A DNA stretch of 64,000 nucleotides from assembly GCA_003439945.1 (NCBI GenBank), contig QVRM01001266.1:269113-333112 (forward strand), in the 5' to 3' direction. This document shows positions 60,026 through 64,000 of the stretch, one piece after another; the stretch's first letter is position 1; each line of letters starts with the position of its first letter. The DNA is from Dermanyssus gallinae (lineage: Eukaryota; Arthropoda; Arachnida; Mesostigmata; Dermanyssidae). The position numbers and the translations under genes are program-made. The notes under the pieces are model-generated. The model was not told where the DNA came from, did not search any database, and saw only the letters and a program-made list of their open reading frames with translations.

Positions 60026-62189
60026 GGCTTCCCAAAGCGCTGAAGACCTGAGAAAGAGAAAGCTTCTTCCGGTAACGATCGGAGTCCGAAGCCTCAATTG
60101 GGGCAGGCGTTCTGTACTATGAATGTAGTAAGATATCTCCAAAAGCCTTAATTGCAAAGTTCAGTCACGTAGGCCGTGTCGTCTGGCTAACACGTTCTAA
60201 AAAGGGTCTCCACACTGACTTCAGTCATGCCTTCTGACGGAAGCAGGATCTCTTTGTCGCCCCTACTGGCGCCTATTGATCACAATGTTCTGCATTTTCG
60301 GGGCCGAACCTCCCTCCTAAGTAGAATTGTGTCGCACAACTTCGAAACCGTGAGGGGAGTGTCGTGTTCAACTGGCTTTCATAGATCTCTGATGACAACA
60401 GCTCGCGAACATGAAGAGATGCGTCGAGCCGTTCGGCGGAGGGCTGGGTTTCCATAGCCCCTTGCAGGGCATCCCCAACTCGATTACCCGATGGACCCTG
60501 CGTGCCTCCGTGGCCCCCGCGGCAACTGCATGGGTTCCTGCCATCCTCCTGACGTTACGACCTTAGGCCATCGTTATGCCATCACGAGTGTGTTGTATTC
60601 TTCGCTAGATGCTTGACTAACCGTGCGTCTGTGACTGCCGCTTTTAGTGCACACTTTCTAGTATTATAGCCCAGTGCAACGTCTTACAACGGCGTTACAT
60701 ACTGACGCCAGAGCCTAACAACTCGACATGTCCAATTTGTAGTGTAATAACCACTACGAAAATGTAAAACCTCACCTATGATGCGCAGCAGCGTCTCACT
60801 ATAGTTTTGGGGATTACAATAGAGTACACCTACAACCAAACTCGACATAAAAGCATGCCTTCAAACGTTTAATCGGACAACTTGAACGACAGAACATTTA
60901 CGGACACAACTATGCGTCTATAGACACACTGTCAGAAAACGGCTGCAAACTTCTAAAAACAGGCCTCACCAAAGTAGCGCCCGACAGTGCCACAACAATC
61001 GACCACGTTCTAATCAAACTAAAAGCCGTCGAAATCACTCACAGCAAAGCAGTGATTTTGCAAAAAGCCTTTGGGAGTGTACCACCGCCAGAGTCCAAAA
61101 GAGGACAAAACGGAAACCGATTACTCACACAAAATAAACACATCAACATATTTGCGTGGATATTGTACATTTAGCCGTGCTGACCTTTCAGTCCACAAAG
61201 ATGACCCAGATATCCCACGGTATACGTTGCTCAAACCTAGAATCACCGTGGAGTTAAAAAGAATAGAACGCCATAATCTCTCCATAAATAAGGAAATAGA
61301 AGTAAAATAGTCTAGCATACAGTCACAAACAGCTAAGAGGCCATGTTAATACACAACTGAAAGACCCACAATGTTTGAAACGGCATTCCAGCACTTAAAC
61401 AAATATGTTTATCCGTCGCAATATATTTTAAACACAAAATAGTTAGAACTTTGATTGAGTCAAATGTCCGCTGTGGAATCGCCTGCTTTGGAAGAACATT
61501 TCTCTTGATTGTACCGTCACTGACTATGCTGTAGAATAAAGCCGCTCGGCTCGTGCAGGGAGCAAATAGCAGAGCAAGCGCAACACCCATAATGTAGTCA
61601 CCAAAGATTATGCCATTTAAAAAAAATAATGCACGGGTTTGGGCAGTTTTTGTTTAAAAAAATTATAAAATGTACGCGCTCCCCACAAGCCCTAGTGTTG
61701 ATAGTTAATTACATCTCGCTGTGCAACACTTAAATGTCATTTAATTAAATTTTTTTAGTGATTCCCTAAAAAAAATGTACGCCATGAAAGCAAATCTTAT
61801 TAATGGAAATCAAATATCAGACTTGAATGAGTGCGCTTTTCTCCAAGGCATTGACAGCGGACGGCCCAGCAGTAAACTAGTTTCAGACCAAACAAATAGA
61901 TAGAACCATCCGTACAGCGAATGACATAGCAGATAAGCAACTAAAGGTCAGGAAACACTTAAAAACCCTAGTACAGTGAGAATATATCCAATACATAATT
62001 AGCATTATGATTGCTATTAGTCATATGCTTCCTTACAATTTTACTTGCTCGTGATGAATTGTAAATCCTAAAATGCATAAGCTATACTGGCAACAATGAG
62101 GGACATTTGTTTTGATGCATCAGTGTGCAACCATACACGGGCAAACGCCTTACGTACCACACGTACACCTTAAAGCGTAAGAAAGTTTC
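60026..62189. other. Largely unassigned stretch
   Basis: A plus frame at about 60950-61140 (LTKVAPDSATTIDHVLIKLK, AVEITHSKAVILQKAFGSV) and its neighbour at 61071-61310, and a minus frame at 61333-61590, look weakly coding but I recognise no family. The rest shows no motif. Confidence 0.3.
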
Positions 62190-62204
62190 ATATTCACAAA
62201 TTTC

Positions 62205-63612
62205 CCTATAAGATATTCTCGGGGATAATATCAGATCGACTTGAGCACTTCCTAGAAACCAGAAACGCAGTACCAGAAGAACAACACGGGTTTAGAAAAT
62301 CCAAGTCGACCCATACGGCCCTGCGCCAATTGCTAGCAGAGATTTGGGAAACTCTAGCCGAGCCAAGAAGACCGCTATATGCGGTATTTATAGATCTTAA
62401 AGCCGCCTTTGACCTAGCGCCGAGAAACATAATTATGGAGAAGCTAGCCTTGGAGGGAGTTCCGAATCAGCTGTTAAAAATTTTGGGGGCCATCCTTAGG
62501 GAGAGCATAGTATGCATCGACAACGGTATAGGGATTGTGGGAACAGTAAAGCAAACAACCGGCGTGGCTCAAGGAGACGGGCTTAGCCCGTTGCTTTTTT
62601 CAGTATTATTGGGAGAACTACCCAACCGGGTGAGACAGGGGTGGACTCGAGAGTGGGCAAGTACTTTAATGTATGCAGATGACATTGTAATCTATGGTAG
62701 GAGTCTATTTAGGGTTAAACAGGGACTGGAACGAATAATTGATTATATGGACGAGATGGGGCTTAGCATAAACTGGCAAAAGACAGTAGCAGTTAAGTTT
62801 CGACGAGGGGGTCGATTAGCAAAAAAACGACGTTATTCAAGCTAGGGGCAATGTAGTACAATTTGTAAATAAATTTACTTATCTGGGTGTCACTATAACG
62901 TCGAATGGTAGCAGTTTCCGAAGACATATAGAAAGCAGAGTGGGAAAAGCAATCCGAGCGGCAGCAGCAATTAAGAGCCCGCAAATGTTGTCAATACATA
63001 CCGCCTCCGCTCTTTTCAAAATTAAAATAGAACCAATAGCAACATTCGGTATATCACTTATATGGGAAAAATTGGGAGAAACAGAACTGCAGTTACTAGA
63101 TAGAGCCAGATTTTTCTTTATGAAACGGGTTTTGGGTTTAGCCAATTCAAGTAAGAATAGAATAGTTCATATCTTAGAGGGGGGGAGTTTAATGACACAG
63201 GAATTACAACTTCGATGGGGTTTACCTAGGACGAAAGCGTTTGAGGCTTATACTTTGAAGTGGACGGAAAAATTGAAGGGAATCGATTTAGGAATATATA
63301 ATACGGTAGCGATGACAAGCACGGCCTGGCGAGCAGCGGGGTATAAAGGCAGACATTTAACTACGGCGTTTGCAGCCCACGGGTTTCATCACGTGTTATG
63401 TAGCACGGAAGAATTCCACGATCCTCAGGAGTGTTGCAGGTGCACGAGGTGCTCTGCCCAGTGCGATAGATACCACGCCGCAGCATGTCCTGCAGTTCAG
63501 TCAATAGCTGAGCTTGCAAGATGAGAGAAGACCCAATGACGTGAAGGAAGCACTAGTTGTGTCTGATGTATATGTTTATAATTTTACCCAACCTGGGTGT
63601 TAATAAACCATA
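62205..63612 (+). mobile_element. LINE family 3, copy B, 5'-truncated with 15-bp target-site duplication
   Basis: The 15-mer ATATTCACAAATTTC lies at 62190-62204 and 63613-63627, identical, bracketing the copy. The 5' edge falls inside the RT coding region, so it is 5'-truncated. The 3' edge reads gtgttaataaaccat. An undamaged duplication suggests a fairly recent insertion. Confidence 0.88.
62208..63524 (+). pseudogene. ORF2 of family 3, copy B (RT to C-terminus)
   Basis: Frame before 62330: EEQHGFRKSKSTHTALRQL. 62330-62845: AVFIDLKAAFDLAPRNIIME (catalytic Asp), KQTTGVAQGDGLSPLLFSVL, STLMYADDIVIYGRS (catalytic DD) and GLSINWQKTVAVKFRRGGR. A frameshift at about 62840 leads to KFTYLGVTITSNG-like sequence and 62940-63524: LFKIKIEPIATFGISLIWEK, WGLPRTKAFEAYTLKWTEKL, AHGFHHVLCSTEEFHDPQEC and the Cys block CTRCSAQCDRYHAAACPA. 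Only one or two frame breaks, making it the best reference for this family. Confidence 0.8.
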
Positions 63613-63627
63613 ATATTCACAAATTTC

Positions 63628-64000
63628 ACGCAACGAACATTTTAAGTTACACATTTAGCACTTAGTCAGTAGTCAAACAATATAGTGTACATGTCATTTA
63701 CAGTAAGATAGGTCATATAAACAAGGTCTGTGGCAAGAAAGTAAAAGCCAAGTTTGAACTTACACATGTGGGTAGGCGAATATGTTTATGGTCGAAAAGA
63801 AAGCCAAGCACGGTGCAGATACATGGCAAGCAGATTGTCGGGGGGCATTCTCTTTGGAGCCTGGACACGCGTGGAACTAAAGCGCTCGCAGATCATAGGC
63901 TACGTAACCCCCACCGCTTTACATCGAAGTGCGCGAAGCAAGAAAAGCAACGTCCACTTCGTGTAGCTTTAATTTAATTAATTTTTAAAACATTAACGAC
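63628..64000. other. No recognised feature
   Basis: Short overlapping frames at 63754-63977 have no motif. Confidence 0.5.

Overview
The window looks like a stretch of a large, transposon-filled arthropod genome. A chelicerate (tick-like) host is my best guess, from the mix of R1-, CR1- and RLE-type retrotransposons, a BEL element, tRNA-derived SINEs, a DUF4817-type transposase and a mariner. No host marker gene proves this. Coding signal is sparse, introns are very long, and there is nothing bacterial.

The host content I can support is one split gene and the start of a second. Five plus-strand segments (1586-1775, 5880-6046, 28036-28214, 36580-36764, 45715-45900) join with matching splice phases into a membrane-anchored, chymotrypsin-fold serine protease: cytosolic tail, signal anchor, Thr-rich stalk, activation site RIVNG, His, Asp and Ser exons, stop, and AATAAA at 45959. 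The exon between His and Asp is uncertain; a frame-damaged candidate lies at 6205-6328. At 58502-58691 a second first exon of exactly the same length (190 nt) and phase suggests a tandem paralogue continuing beyond the window.

Most of the rest is mobile DNA in the introns and intergenic space. 1-1.5 kb: a decayed charged ORF. 2.7-4.5 kb: foldback elements with a SINE inside. 6.1-7.5 kb: a SINE and a long AT-rich tract. 7.5-20.5 kb: at least five copies or 3' fragments of an RLE-type (restriction-like endonuclease) non-LTR family, abutting TAA/ATT microsatellites. 21.4-27.4 kb: fragments of other LINEs, including a long minus-strand R1-clade copy. 28.3-36.5 kb: nested Tc1/mariner-superfamily elements, with a near-intact mariner at the junction of two foldbacks. 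37.5-42.6 kb: LINE remnants and a BEL/Pao element with both LTRs. 43-45.1 kb and 46.3-47.8 kb: decayed RLE-family pieces. 47.6-56 kb: R1-clade and other LINE copies and a gag-bearing LTR-like unit with inverted ends. 56.6-57.7 kb: CR1-like endonuclease. 59.9-60.0 kb: two near-identical 42-bp palindromes. 62.2-63.6 kb: a 5'-truncated LINE with a 15-bp target-site duplication.

The mobile elements do not cooperate with the protease gene; they only inflate its introns. Coordinates of decayed elements are approximate because boundaries were read by eye from translations and repeat matches.
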